Shown: piece after piece, positions 26,648-35,023 of the stretch
How the letters are laid out: each line of letters opens with the position of its first letter
Position numbering within the stretch: position 1 is the stretch's first letter
Origin: Pseudomonas sichuanensis
Lineage (GTDB): Bacteria > Pseudomonadota > Gammaproteobacteria > Pseudomonadales > Pseudomonadaceae
Direction of reading: 5' to 3'
NCBI RefSeq assembly: GCF_003231305.1
Contig: NZ_QKVM01000008.1
Span: 62,001 to 126,000, forward strand
Length of the DNA stretch: 64,000 nt
Notes under the pieces: model-generated
The model's input: the letters and a program-made list of their open reading frames with translations, nothing else
Told to the model about the DNA's origin: nothing
The model's database searches: none
Position numbers and translations under genes: made by a program

Positions 26648-27604
26648 TCAGCTGCCGTAGACCCGACGCAACCAACGCGCCTGGCCATCGGGCATGGGTT
26701 TGAAGGCCTTGCGTCGATGCAGCACGCGGGCGTTCTTGAAGATGAAGAAGTCACCGGGCTGCAGTACCAGCTCGATGCCCTGTACGCCTTTGAGCACCTG
26801 GCGCAGCAGCGTCAGTGCGGCCTTGGCGTCGTCCTCGGTGGCGCTGACGATGCCGTCGTCGAAACGCAGCCGATAACCGTTGGTACCGTGCTCCAGGATC
26901 GGCATCACCCGTTGCTCGCCGTCATAGCCTTCGTTGGACGCCGGCGCGCCGAAGGCGAAGGCCGGCCGGCTGAGGCAGTCGATCACCCAGGCGGGCAACC
27001 GCGATAGCACGTGGTCGACGCAGACGATGTCGGTGGACGCCCGCTCCTGGTTGCGCACGGCGATGAAGGCCAGGTAGTTCGGCACGCTGCGGGTGACATC
27101 GCTGGCCTGGTCGTCGAACGGCCAGTTGGGGTTGTCGGTGTGCCATGAGAACTCCACGTCCGCGCCCCAGGAGCTGGTAGTGCCGGCCGCACCCGGCACC
27201 GGCACCACGTTCCTGACCAGCTTGCCGAGGTTCTCGTACTCCACGGCATGGGAGCGCACGCCCAACAGGTTCAGCATGCCGAAGTGCAGCAGGTCGAAAT
27301 CCAGCACGCACTGGGCGTCCGGCAGAAAACCGTTGATCGGCGACTGCACCTCGGTGGACAACCCCACACCGCGCAACAGCAGCGCTTTGTAGCTGCTGTC
27401 GGCGAAGGCGCGGATCGCGTCGACCGTGGCCGTGCCGAGCATCGAGCGCAGCCAGTCCGCGCCCACCACGCCGACATCGTCGGCGCGGTGGGGCATGCTC
27501 GCGAGGCGTTCACGGCAGGCCGCCAGGCCCGAGAGATCGCTGTCGCTCACGCTCAGCACCTGGACCACCGAGGCCTGGTGCACGTCCAACGCCATCAGGC
27601 TCAT
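26648..27604 (-). CDS. Fe(II)/2-oxoglutarate oxygenase, AsnO/VioC-like (clavaminate synthase family)
   Basis: 318 aa from ATG 27604, which overlaps the stop of the 38-aa mini-ORF (ATGA). The iron facial triad is visible as WHTDN (H-x-D) and a distal histidine in GDFFIFKNARVLHRRKAF. The 2-oxoglutarate Arg is in ARWLRRVYGS at the C-terminus. The arrangement and length fit the non-haem amino-acid beta-hydroxylases AsnO and VioC, which act on free amino acids. I infer hydroxylation of a free amino acid, creating a hydroxyl that the operon carbamoyltransferase could modify. Confidence 0.85.
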   Translation of the reverse strand: MSLMALDVHQASVVQVLSVSDSDLSGLAACRERLASMPHRADDVGVVGADWLRSMLGTATVDAIRAFADSSYKALLLRGVGLSTEVQSPINGFLPDAQCVLDFDLLHFGMLNLLGVRSHAVEYENLGKLVRNVVPVPGAAGTTSSWGADVEFSWHTDNPNWPFDDQASDVTRSVPNYLAFIAVRNQERASTDIVCVDHVLSRLPAWVIDCLSRPAFAFGAPASNEGYDGEQRVMPILEHGTNGYRLRFDDGIVSATEDDAKAALTLLRQVLKGVQGIELVLQPGDFFIFKNARVLHRRKAFKPMPDGQARWLRRVYGS

Positions 27605-27717
27605 GATTGGCGCTTCAGGTAGGAGGCGGCCTTGGGGTCCGGACGATGGGCGAAACGCGCGCTGCGCCGGATGAAGAAACCGAGTGGCAAGATCAGGTAG
27701 AGCAGTACGTAGTCCAT
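27601..27717 (-). CDS. 38-aa mini-ORF translationally coupled to the oxygenase
   Basis: 38 aa from ATG 27717, with ribosome-binding site GGAAGG 6 nt upstream, ending in an ATGA overlap with the oxygenase start. It begins MDYVLLYLILPLGFFIRRSA, a single hydrophobic helix followed by an Arg/Lys-rich tail (ARFAHRPDPK...), so it looks like a small single-pass membrane protein with positive residues inside. It lies 28 bp downstream of the carbamoyltransferase stop. No family recognised. The spacing, ribosome-binding site and coupled stop/start make it a real gene with good probability. Confidence 0.65.
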   Translation of the reverse strand: MDYVLLYLILPLGFFIRRSARFAHRPDPKAASYLKRQS

Positions 27718-27745
27718 GTTGCACCTTCCCTAGTAGATGAAATGC

Positions 27746-29584
27746 TCAGTCCAGCGGCACGGTCTCGCGCCAGTCGACCGCTTCCTCGAACAACGGCTGC
27801 TCGGCTTTCTCAAGGTAGAAATCACCGATCGCCAACACGTCCATGTTGGTGCGCATGAAGCAGCGGTAAGCCTCGAACGGCGTGTTGACGATGGGTTCGC
27901 CACGCACGTTGAACGAGGTGTTGACCAGCACCGGGCAGCCGGTGCGTTGGTGAAAGCGTTCCAGCAACGCGCGAAAACGCGGATTGCGCTCGCGGTCCAC
28001 CGTCTGCACCCGCGCCGAGAAATCGACATGGGTGATCGCCGGCAGGTCGCTGCGCACCACCTTGAGCAGGTCGATGCCGGTCAGCTGGGCCTGGTACGAC
28101 GGCACGGTCTTGCGGATCGCCTGGGCGACCGGCGAGACCACCAGCATGTAGGGGCTTTCCTCGACGATGTCGAAGCATTCGCCCGCACGCTCCTCCAGCA
28201 CCACCGGCGCGAAGGGGCGGAACGACTCGCGGAACTTGATGCGCAGGTTCATCGTCGACTGCGTGTCCGAGCGCCGCGGGTCGCCCAGGATCGAACGGTT
28301 GCCGAGCGAACGCGGGCCGAACTCCATGCGGCCCTGGAACCAGCCCACCACGCCACCTTCTTCCATGCTCAGGATCACCCGGTGGTCGAATTCCTCCTGG
28401 CTCAGCTGGTGGTAGACCGCGCCGCACTGGTCCAGCTCGGCACGAATCTGCTCGGCGCTGTATTGCGGCCCGAGCAGCGAGCCGCTCATGCCGTCCACCG
28501 CTTCGGGCAGTTCGCGCTGGGTGACCTGGCGGTGGCGACGATCGCTCAGCAGCGCAGCCCCCAGCGAGCCGCCGGCGTCACCGGCGGCCGGTTGTATCCA
28601 CAGGCGCTCGAAGGTGCGCTCGCGGGAGACCACGCCGTTGGCCACGCAGTTGAGGGCAACCCCACCGGCCATGCACAGGTGGCGCTCGCCGGTCAGTTCG
28701 CGGGCGGTCTTGGCCAGGCGCGAAACGATCAGTTCGGTGACCTTCTGCACCGAGGCGGCGAGGTCGAACTCGCGCTCGGTCAACGGCGCCTCCGGCAACC
28801 GCCGCGGGCCGCCGAACAGGCGTACGAACGCCTCGCCGGTCATCACCTCGCCGCGTATGAACTCGAACTTGGTCCAGTCCAGACGGAAGCTGCCATCGGC
28901 CTTCACATCGATCAGTTCGGCCAGGATCCGGTCGGCATAGACCGGCTTGCCATAGGGCGCCAGGCCCATGAGCTTGTACTCCCCGGAGTCCACCTTGAAA
29001 CCGCAGAAGTAGGTGAACGCCGAGTAGAGCAGGCCGAGCGAGTGCGGGAAGGACAGTTCGGCTACCTTCTCAAGCCCGTTCGGCGTGCCATGCCAGATCG
29101 TGGTGCTCGCCCACTCGCCGACGCTGTCGATGCACAGCACCGCCGCACGTTCGAACGGGCTGGGGAAGAAGGCCGAGGCGGCGTGGGACGCGTGGTGCCC
29201 ATGCACGTCGATGCGCCGGCCAGGGCGATCGCCCATGTCCCGCAGGTGGCGCTGCACCTCACGGTCCATGCGCCGCTTGGTGGTGAGCCAGTCGCCGAGC
29301 ACCGGGGCGTAGGTACCGACCGCCGACAGACCGGCCACCGCTGCGGTGGACAACACCCGGCGGAACTTCAAAGCCGGGTCCTCGTAGTAGGCCACGTGGT
29401 CGACCTGATCCAGGCGCAGCCCCGCTTCGGCCAGCACATAGGCAACGGCCTGGCGCGGGAACCCCGGATCGTGACGGATCCGGCTGAAACGCTCCTCCTG
29501 GGCGGCGGCGACCACCCGACCATCGATCACCAGCGAAGCGGCGCTGTCGTGGTAGAACGCGGAAATGCCGAGTGTGCAGGTCAT
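27746..29584 (-). CDS. Carbamoyltransferase (NodU/TobZ/CmcH family)
   Basis: 612 aa, the usual full length. It transfers a carbamoyl group from carbamoyl phosphate, via carbamoyl-adenylate, to a hydroxyl or amine. The N-terminal Kae1-like domain shows GISAFYHDSAASLVIDG, the metal-binding HGHHASHAASAFF, GEYKLMGLAPYG, CMAGGVALNCVANG and GDAGGSLGAA. The C-terminal YrdC-like domain shows GVVGWFQGRMEFGPRSLGNR and NTSFNVRGEPIVNTP. Start ATG 29584 overlaps the stop of the haem-oxygenase-like gene (ATGA). Members decorate nodulation factors, tobramycin, cephamycins and amino-acid antimetabolites. Here the acceptor is probably a hydroxy amino acid. Confidence 0.93.
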   Translation of the reverse strand: MTCTLGISAFYHDSAASLVIDGRVVAAAQEERFSRIRHDPGFPRQAVAYVLAEAGLRLDQVDHVAYYEDPALKFRRVLSTAAVAGLSAVGTYAPVLGDWLTTKRRMDREVQRHLRDMGDRPGRRIDVHGHHASHAASAFFPSPFERAAVLCIDSVGEWASTTIWHGTPNGLEKVAELSFPHSLGLLYSAFTYFCGFKVDSGEYKLMGLAPYGKPVYADRILAELIDVKADGSFRLDWTKFEFIRGEVMTGEAFVRLFGGPRRLPEAPLTEREFDLAASVQKVTELIVSRLAKTARELTGERHLCMAGGVALNCVANGVVSRERTFERLWIQPAAGDAGGSLGAALLSDRRHRQVTQRELPEAVDGMSGSLLGPQYSAEQIRAELDQCGAVYHQLSQEEFDHRVILSMEEGGVVGWFQGRMEFGPRSLGNRSILGDPRRSDTQSTMNLRIKFRESFRPFAPVVLEERAGECFDIVEESPYMLVVSPVAQAIRKTVPSYQAQLTGIDLLKVVRSDLPAITHVDFSARVQTVDRERNPRFRALLERFHQRTGCPVLVNTSFNVRGEPIVNTPFEAYRCFMRTNMDVLAIGDFYLEKAEQPLFEEAVDWRETVPLD

Positions 29585-31686
29585 AGCAGCGACCTCATTC
29601 TGTCCTTGAATTTGTCCAGCATGGTTTCCTCCCTGGGTGGATTGAGCGCCACGAATCCGCTGCGGATCCGCGTCCATAGTTCTTCCCGCTCGCTTGCAGC
29701 AAAGGCACTCAGGTAGGCGTCGAGGCTGGCGGCGGCCCAGGCGCTGTGCCCGGTCGATATGTTGTCGATGGCGTTGTGCAGGTCGACGAACAGGGTCGGA
29801 TAGCCATAGGCGACCAACGCCTTGTGGGTCTGTCGGTACCCACCGCCGACGCCGGACAGCTCCATGGCCAGATTGAGCCCGAGGATTTCCGGGCAATAGG
29901 TTTGCGGGTAGCGGCCGATGGCCAGCCAGAACACCGGCAACTCGAAATCTTCGTCGGCGAAGCACTCGGCCGCGGCATAGCCCGGCGCGGCCGTGGCCGG
30001 CAGCTCGCCATGCACCGCCCGCAACAGCTGGCGATAGATCACCGGATGGTTCTGCGCCTCGATGCCATTGCCCAACTCGTCGTAGAGCGTCTCGAACAAG
30101 CGGCTGCCAAAGGTCGAAGCGGCCAGCGCCGGATGGGCAAAACCGGCCAGCCAGGCGCCGTCGATCATGGTCAACGGCGCCAGGGCGATGATGTCGGCCA
30201 CCACCTCCTCGCGGCTGGGCAGGTCCTGGGGCTGCTCCAGCGCCTGGTTCGACAGGGCATGCTGATGCTGCAACCACTCGCGCAACACCCCGGGCGCCCA
30301 ACGTTCAGGCAATGGGCAACGGCCCTTGGCCGCACCCCGCGCCGCCCTGACCAGCCAGCGGTTCACGTAGTGCCGGGCGTGGTTCTCTTCGGCCGGCGTC
30401 AACTCCACGTGCAGCAGCCGGGTGTACGCCTGGCGCGGCGCCAGGCTGACCGCCAGCGTCGGCGCCTCGACCTCGTCGCACAGCGCTCCGGCGAGCAGGC
30501 CGTCATCGCGCCACAGCGTGCGCGCCGGCTGTGGCGCTGGTTGGTCGGCATAGGGCAGCCCGGCGATCCAGCGCTCGAGGATGGCGAGATCGTCACGGCT
30601 GAAAATCCGGAACATCTTGCCCCGCGGCGAAACCAGCGTGGTCAGCAACGGGCTGTTTTGCGGCTTGCCGGCACGCACGTAGGCACTGGCAGCCAGGTGG
30701 TCGAGAAACTGCAGCGAATCATCCGCCTCCAGCAAAGGCCGCATGGCCACTTTGTTCAGCCGGGTTTTCTCGTGGTACTGGCAGGCGTCCGGGCGCCGCC
30801 GGGTGATCAGGTCACGTGCTGCCTCGCGCGGATCGAGCCAGCGTTCCAGCACGGCGAGCAGCGCGCTGTTGGCCGTCTCGATCTGCCAGCGCACCCAGCG
30901 GTAGCCCTGGCGCACGCCCTCCTGGGCCGACGGCCCGGCCTGGGCGAGGTACTCGCGCACCGCCGTCTCGGCCAACTGCGCCAGGTCCTGCGCAGAGCCC
31001 GCCGGGTCGCGCCGCAGGTCGAGCAACCGCGTCAGCGTCGGTTGCCCCTCGGCGATGCCGGCGAACATCGGCAACAACCCGCAGTGGCGCAGGTACAGGT
31101 TGGCGCCCAGGATCTGCGGCAACAGCGACTCGGGAAAATGCCCGAGCACCACCAGCATCGCCGCCAGATTGAACGCGCCGTCGCAGACACTGCTGTCATC
31201 GCCGATGTACTGGGGATCCTCGCCAGCGTCGGCCGGTGCCAGCTCACGCAACAGCTCGCGATAGCGCTGGATGCGGCTGGCGCCCGGCAGCCCGCCGCCG
31301 ACATCCGCCGCATGAATCCTCAGCATCGCCATCGCGTAGGGCGCTTCGTTGTTCCAGCTGGCGCACACGGCATGTATCAGGTGCTGGCTGCCGACCAGCA
31401 GCGGCGCGGCTTCGCGCACGGCCTTGGCCCGCAGCACGGCGACCTCGCCCGCGTCACTGCTCGCCAGCAGCCGTTGCCAGTCCTCGGCGATCTTGCCCAG
31501 GCGCCCAGAGGCGTCTTCAGCCAGCCCGGCCAGCGCTTCGGGGCAGGCAAAGTCGACGTCGAGCACCTGCGCCTCGGGTACGGTCTCGAGACAGGCACGC
31601 AGGCTGGAGGGCGTAAACAAACGCCGCGCCTGTTCACCCGACTCGGCGCCGAGCAGGCTGGAAAATAACTGCCGATGCCTGTTCAT
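29581..31686 (-). CDS. Large haem-oxygenase-like diiron oxidase/oxygenase (HDO superfamily)
   Basis: 701 aa from ATG 31686 (TGATG overlap with the 31-aa mini-ORF). The C-terminal about 170 residues carry the full HDO pattern: FETLYDELGNGIEAQNHPV (first Glu and His), CPEILGLNLAMELSGVGGGY, and FVDLHNAIDNISTGHS (H-x3-D-x5-H, second iron site). The N-terminal about 400 residues include an earlier segment with similar rhythm (LPQILGANLYLRHCG) lacking the D/H motif, perhaps a degenerate duplicate domain. HDO enzymes such as SznF, BesC and UndA perform N-oxygenation, C-C cleavage or decarboxylation with O2. The C-terminus (MLDKFKDRMRSLL) is basic and amphipathic. The substrate is unknown. Confidence 0.8.
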   Translation of the reverse strand: MNRHRQLFSSLLGAESGEQARRLFTPSSLRACLETVPEAQVLDVDFACPEALAGLAEDASGRLGKIAEDWQRLLASSDAGEVAVLRAKAVREAAPLLVGSQHLIHAVCASWNNEAPYAMAMLRIHAADVGGGLPGASRIQRYRELLRELAPADAGEDPQYIGDDSSVCDGAFNLAAMLVVLGHFPESLLPQILGANLYLRHCGLLPMFAGIAEGQPTLTRLLDLRRDPAGSAQDLAQLAETAVREYLAQAGPSAQEGVRQGYRWVRWQIETANSALLAVLERWLDPREAARDLITRRRPDACQYHEKTRLNKVAMRPLLEADDSLQFLDHLAASAYVRAGKPQNSPLLTTLVSPRGKMFRIFSRDDLAILERWIAGLPYADQPAPQPARTLWRDDGLLAGALCDEVEAPTLAVSLAPRQAYTRLLHVELTPAEENHARHYVNRWLVRAARGAAKGRCPLPERWAPGVLREWLQHQHALSNQALEQPQDLPSREEVVADIIALAPLTMIDGAWLAGFAHPALAASTFGSRLFETLYDELGNGIEAQNHPVIYRQLLRAVHGELPATAAPGYAAAECFADEDFELPVFWLAIGRYPQTYCPEILGLNLAMELSGVGGGYRQTHKALVAYGYPTLFVDLHNAIDNISTGHSAWAAASLDAYLSAFAASEREELWTRIRSGFVALNPPREETMLDKFKDRMRSLL

Positions 31687-31781
31687 CAGTGCATCGGATA
31701 AATGGAGGAATTGTTTTTCTTCTTGGACTTCTTTTTGCGTTTAAAAAGCGAACCCAAGGCCTGACGAATACGTTTGAACAT
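31686..31781 (-). CDS. 31-aa lysine-rich mini-ORF
   Basis: 31 aa from ATG 31781, preceded by AGAGGAA 6 nt upstream and ending TGATG with the HDO gene. The sequence starts MFKRIRQALGSLFKRKKK, continues SKKKNN and ends IYPMH. An amphipathic basic helix is followed by a lysine block: twelve or more Lys/Arg in 31 residues. It lies 17 bp downstream of the SGNH gene stop. It could be a scaffold/carrier peptide for amino-acid chemistry, a small regulatory subunit, or a secreted peptide. No known family recognised; small genes of this kind are easily missed by gene callers. Confidence 0.65.
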   Translation of the reverse strand: MFKRIRQALGSLFKRKKKSKKKNNSSIYPMH

Positions 31782-31798
31782 GTTCTATTCCTCTCGCG

Positions 31799-32848
31799 TC
31801 ATTGCAGATGGCGATGAATGGCCTGGGCCACTACATCGTTGCCAAGGTCGGTAAAGTGGGCACGGTCGACAAAGAACCATTCATCGGCCGGGCGCGCCCG
31901 CAAATCGTGCACCAAGTTACCGAACGGTATATTCAAGGCGTGACACCCGGAGGCGAGGTTATCCGCATAGCGTTCTGCTACCGTTGCATCGGAAATATCG
32001 CCATATAATTGCTGCCAGGTGCCCAGCCGGGAAATACGGTCAAGTTCGTCGAACAGCTTTTGCTCTTCTGCGCAGGGGCTTCGCACCCAGGTAGCCAATG
32101 GCTGCATGACGAAGGAGAGTTGCGCCCCCAATGAATCGGCCAAATGTTTCCAGGTCGTCAGGCAACGCAGGGTTTCCTGCGTGGCGTGCGCCAACGTCTG
32201 CGCAATCGGTGGCACCGCCGTGGTTTCATTCGGCCACTTCGGAAGTTTCGCAGGCGGTAGTTTCGCCCCGTGCTCTTCGGCAATTTCGTCGAACTTTTCG
32301 TAATATTCGCCGCAGAAATAGAAGGCCGGCAATTCGCCACGGACAAACTCCGGCAGGCGCGCCATCACCAGGGTGTTGAAGCCGCCCATGACCACGATCC
32401 GCTTGATCTTCGGCAGCCTGTGCATATGCAGCATGAACAGCATCAGCTCCTGGGTCGCATTGAAGCAATGGCCCGCGAAGTTCAGCCAGGGCGTGCCATC
32501 GGGATCGTGCGCCGCGAGCCGGCTGACCACCGAGGCCGCATCGCTGGAAGCCCCGTAGCCCAGGGCCGGCGAGGCCCCAACCAGCAGATTCACCGGCCCG
32601 CCGGCGCAGGCCTCCAGTTGGCCCGCGCTGATCGCCCGCCCTTGACGATCATGGGCGAAGCGAAAGCCCAGGCGGTCGGTGTTGATCGACGCACTCTGGT
32701 AGCCGGCGGCATTGAAACTCATCACATAGGGCAGGTACTGGGAACGACCACGGTTGGCGAAACGGTCGTAGTCAAGCATCTGCGGTGTCAGTTTGACGCG
32801 TTCGAGGGATGGATCGTCAAGCGCGACGGGCTTACGACTCTTGAACAT
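31799..32848 (-). CDS. SGNH/GDSL-like hydrolase, first gene of the biosynthetic operon
   Basis: 349 aa. Probable SGNH-fold protein: nucleophile block LLVGASPALGYGASSDAASV, an Asn-containing VMGGFNTLVMAR block and a C-terminal DRAHFTDLGNDVVAQAIH block (D-x-x-H). GGASP-type block I is atypical of classical GDS(L), so catalysis is not certain. The start ATG 32848 (MFKSRKPVALDD) has GGAGTGG upstream. Upstream is a 636-bp AT-rich intergenic region with a dyad operator candidate. It may trim or transfer an acyl/carbamoyl group, or act as an esterase on an intermediate. Confidence 0.65.
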   Translation of the reverse strand: MFKSRKPVALDDPSLERVKLTPQMLDYDRFANRGRSQYLPYVMSFNAAGYQSASINTDRLGFRFAHDRQGRAISAGQLEACAGGPVNLLVGASPALGYGASSDAASVVSRLAAHDPDGTPWLNFAGHCFNATQELMLFMLHMHRLPKIKRIVVMGGFNTLVMARLPEFVRGELPAFYFCGEYYEKFDEIAEEHGAKLPPAKLPKWPNETTAVPPIAQTLAHATQETLRCLTTWKHLADSLGAQLSFVMQPLATWVRSPCAEEQKLFDELDRISRLGTWQQLYGDISDATVAERYADNLASGCHALNIPFGNLVHDLRARPADEWFFVDRAHFTDLGNDVVAQAIHRHLQ

Positions 32849-33484
32849 GGTTCAGGCCACTCCATTGAATAACAGTTCATTCCGTTTACGGCCCCGCCTT
32901 ATTCAAGGCGAACATAAGCCGTCAAAGTATCAAGATACTTTTTACAAATACCGAATACCCGAAAGCCACGACCCAACATGGGCCGGACAAATAGAGTTTC
33001 AGGTACAGAGCAGCCTCACGACTTCTCACATGAAGTACGTGTGCAATTGCTCAAAGGGCAGGATTAATTAAGTAGCGGCGTGCGGCGAAAAGGAGGCGTG
33101 ATGGGCCGCGATCCGTGCGAGAAAATCAATGCTGGATGTCGTCGTATTTATTCCAAGGTGCCGCAAAAGACTTCCAAGCATTATCATTATTCCTTTTTAT
33201 ATTTTCTTCGGTTCCTACCGAAGTGACGCTCAGGCCACCGATTTTAGGCAGCAGGCAGCGCCTGTCAATACGTCGAAACTCGCATTTCATCGAATTAATG
33301 GAAAGTTCACGCTCAGTGCATAGGCGTAACCATCCAGATGAATAACCACCCCATCGAAAACTGTATTTATGAGTTGATGGCCGAATGCCGCCAACATGAC
33401 GAACGGGTAGTAAACCATCCGTTGGCCATTCCTTGATGCCCAGGCCAACACCCTGCACCAGCCAGCGGACCAAGCCGTCCTGCC
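32849..33484. other. AT-rich leader region of the biosynthetic operon
   Basis: 636 bp, visibly more AT-rich than both flanks. It holds the 16-bp dyad at 32925-32940 and several AT blocks (TTAATTAA about 33064-33071) suitable for a promoter. A minus-strand frame at 33126-33473 (115 aa) has no recognisable features and I do not call it. Confidence 0.5.
32925..32940. promoter_or_regulatory. Dyad operator candidate upstream of the biosynthetic operon
   Basis: AAGTATC-AA-GATACTT, a perfect 7+7 bp inverted repeat with a 2-bp spacer, about 77 bp upstream of the first start codon of the operon. This is a typical placement and geometry for a dimeric repressor or activator. No dedicated regulator gene is adjacent. 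Confidence 0.5.
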
Positions 33485-35023
33485 TTAATCGGCCGCCAAT
33501 GTCGCTGGCAGATTCGGCAGCGGCCGAGCAAGCAACACGCCCACCACCAGGGCAAATACCAGGGCTGTGATACCTGCGCTCTGCAAGGCTGCTTCGAATC
33601 CGCCTATGAACGCTTGCCGCGCCAGCGGCGCCGCGGCCTCACGCAACCCAGGCTCAAGCAGCGCCAGCGCCGCCTGCAAGTCCCCCGCAGCCACGCGCGC
33701 GGCCATCTCCCCCACCGCCCCCATCGCCTGTGGCGCCAGGCCGGCCATGGCCTCGCGCAGCAACTGCCCGCTACGTGCCGCCAGGACGCCACCGAGCACG
33801 CCGATGGCCAGGACGATCGCGCCAAAGCGGGTGGTAGTGCTCAACCCCGAGGCCATGCCAGTACGCTCACGGGGCACGCAGGCCATGATGTTTTTCTGCG
33901 TGTCGCCATTGAGCAATCCGGCGCCAGCGCCCAGCACCAGGCTGGCCAGGGCAAAAGAACCATATCCACCCTGCCCGACCGCCCACGCGCAGGCCAGGTT
34001 GCCAGTCCCGACCAGCAGCAGCCCCAGCGCGAATACCTGCGCCGCACTCAACCTCGCCGCCAGGCGCATGCCCAACCGCGGCGTCAGCAGCATCGCCACG
34101 GCAAACGGCAACATCCCCGCCCCCGCTTCGAGCGCCGACAATTGCAGGCCGTTCTGCAGGTACAGCGGCAACAAGGTCATCATCACCTGGGCACACGCGG
34201 CGTAGGCGAACATGCCCAGCAAGGCGCCGATGAAGCGCCCGCTGCGCATCAATTGCAGATCGATCATCGGCCGGGCCTGGCTGCGCTCGACCATCACGAA
34301 CAGGCCGAACAAAAAGGCTGCGATCACCAGGCGGCCCAGGGTGGGGGCGCTGTCCCAGCCGACCCGGTTGGCGTCGATCAGCGCCCAGATCAGGTAGCCC
34401 AGGCTACCGGCGAAGGTCAGGCTGCCCAGCGGGTCGAGCCGGGCGGCGGCGCTGTCGCGGGACTCTTCGACGCTGCGCAGCACCATCAGCGCCAACACGG
34501 CCACCAGCGGCAGATTGATGTAGAAGATCCAGCGCCAGCCCAGGGTGCTGGCGATCAGGCCGCCGAGCAACGGTGCGAAGGTGATGGTGGCGCCCATGCA
34601 GGCGCCCCAGAAAGCCCAGGCGCGCAGGCGCTCCTGTGGCTCATGGAAGCGGTGGCCGATGGCGGCCAGGGCAGCGGTGAGCAACAGCGCGGCGCCCACC
34701 CCTTTGCCGGCACGGGCCAGGTCGAGCCACAGCAGGTTCGGCGCAGCACCGCAGGCCAGGGAAGCCAGGGCGAACAGTGCCAACCCGAGCAGCAGCATGC
34801 GCCGTCGGCCAAAGCGGTCGGCCAGGCTGCCGGCGGGCAGCAGGCAGGCGGCGAAGGCCAGCAGGTAGGCGCTGACCACCCATTCGATGTCGGCGAATGA
34901 GCCGGACAGGTCGCGGGCGATGCTGGGCAGGCTGACAGCGACGATGTTGGTGTCGAGGATGATCAGGGCGCACACGGCCGAGGCCGTGAACAGGGTGAAT
35001 CGCGCAGAAGCGGGGGTGGACAT
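33485..35023 (-). CDS. MFS drug exporter, DHA2 (EmrB/QacA) family
   Basis: 512 aa from ATG 35023, with about 14 hydrophobic segments. The DHA2 signature is present: LDTNIVAVSLPSIARDLSG in helix 1 (motif D1-like), GSLADRFGRRRMLLLGLAL (motif A) and an antiporter motif C-like region (MGATITFAPLLGGLIASTLG). Proton-driven efflux of drugs or toxic metabolites. It is divergent from a LysR gene (188-bp spacer), its probable regulator. It sits next to, but is transcribed separately from, the biosynthetic operon, so it could contribute to export or resistance, though this pairing is common in core genomes. Confidence 0.87.
   Translation of the reverse strand: MSTPASARFTLFTASAVCALIILDTNIVAVSLPSIARDLSGSFADIEWVVSAYLLAFAACLLPAGSLADRFGRRRMLLLGLALFALASLACGAAPNLLWLDLARAGKGVGAALLLTAALAAIGHRFHEPQERLRAWAFWGACMGATITFAPLLGGLIASTLGWRWIFYINLPLVAVLALMVLRSVEESRDSAAARLDPLGSLTFAGSLGYLIWALIDANRVGWDSAPTLGRLVIAAFLFGLFVMVERSQARPMIDLQLMRSGRFIGALLGMFAYAACAQVMMTLLPLYLQNGLQLSALEAGAGMLPFAVAMLLTPRLGMRLAARLSAAQVFALGLLLVGTGNLACAWAVGQGGYGSFALASLVLGAGAGLLNGDTQKNIMACVPRERTGMASGLSTTTRFGAIVLAIGVLGGVLAARSGQLLREAMAGLAPQAMGAVGEMAARVAAGDLQAALALLEPGLREAAAPLARQAFIGGFEAALQSAGITALVFALVVGVLLARPLPNLPATLAAD

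Noticed and set aside
27605..27724. Upstream start for the oxygenase adding about 40 residues
   Set aside because: The extension is out-of-frame translation of the 38-aa mini-ORF; the family N-terminus fits ATG 27604.
29585..30301. N-terminal extension of the carbamoyltransferase frame to 851 codons
   Set aside because: Overlaps the HDO gene entirely; homology begins at ATG 29584, which is ATGA-coupled.
27737..31668. Long plus-strand frames of 659 and 640 codons across the biosynthetic operon, and similar frames at 24105-27007
   Set aside because: Complementary shadows of the carbamoyltransferase, HDO and ATP-grasp genes; His/Arg/Gln-rich, no family features.
33126..33473. 115-aa minus-strand ORF upstream of the biosynthetic operon
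   Set aside because: No ribosome-binding site of note, unusual composition, no recognisable motif; AT-rich leader more likely non-coding.
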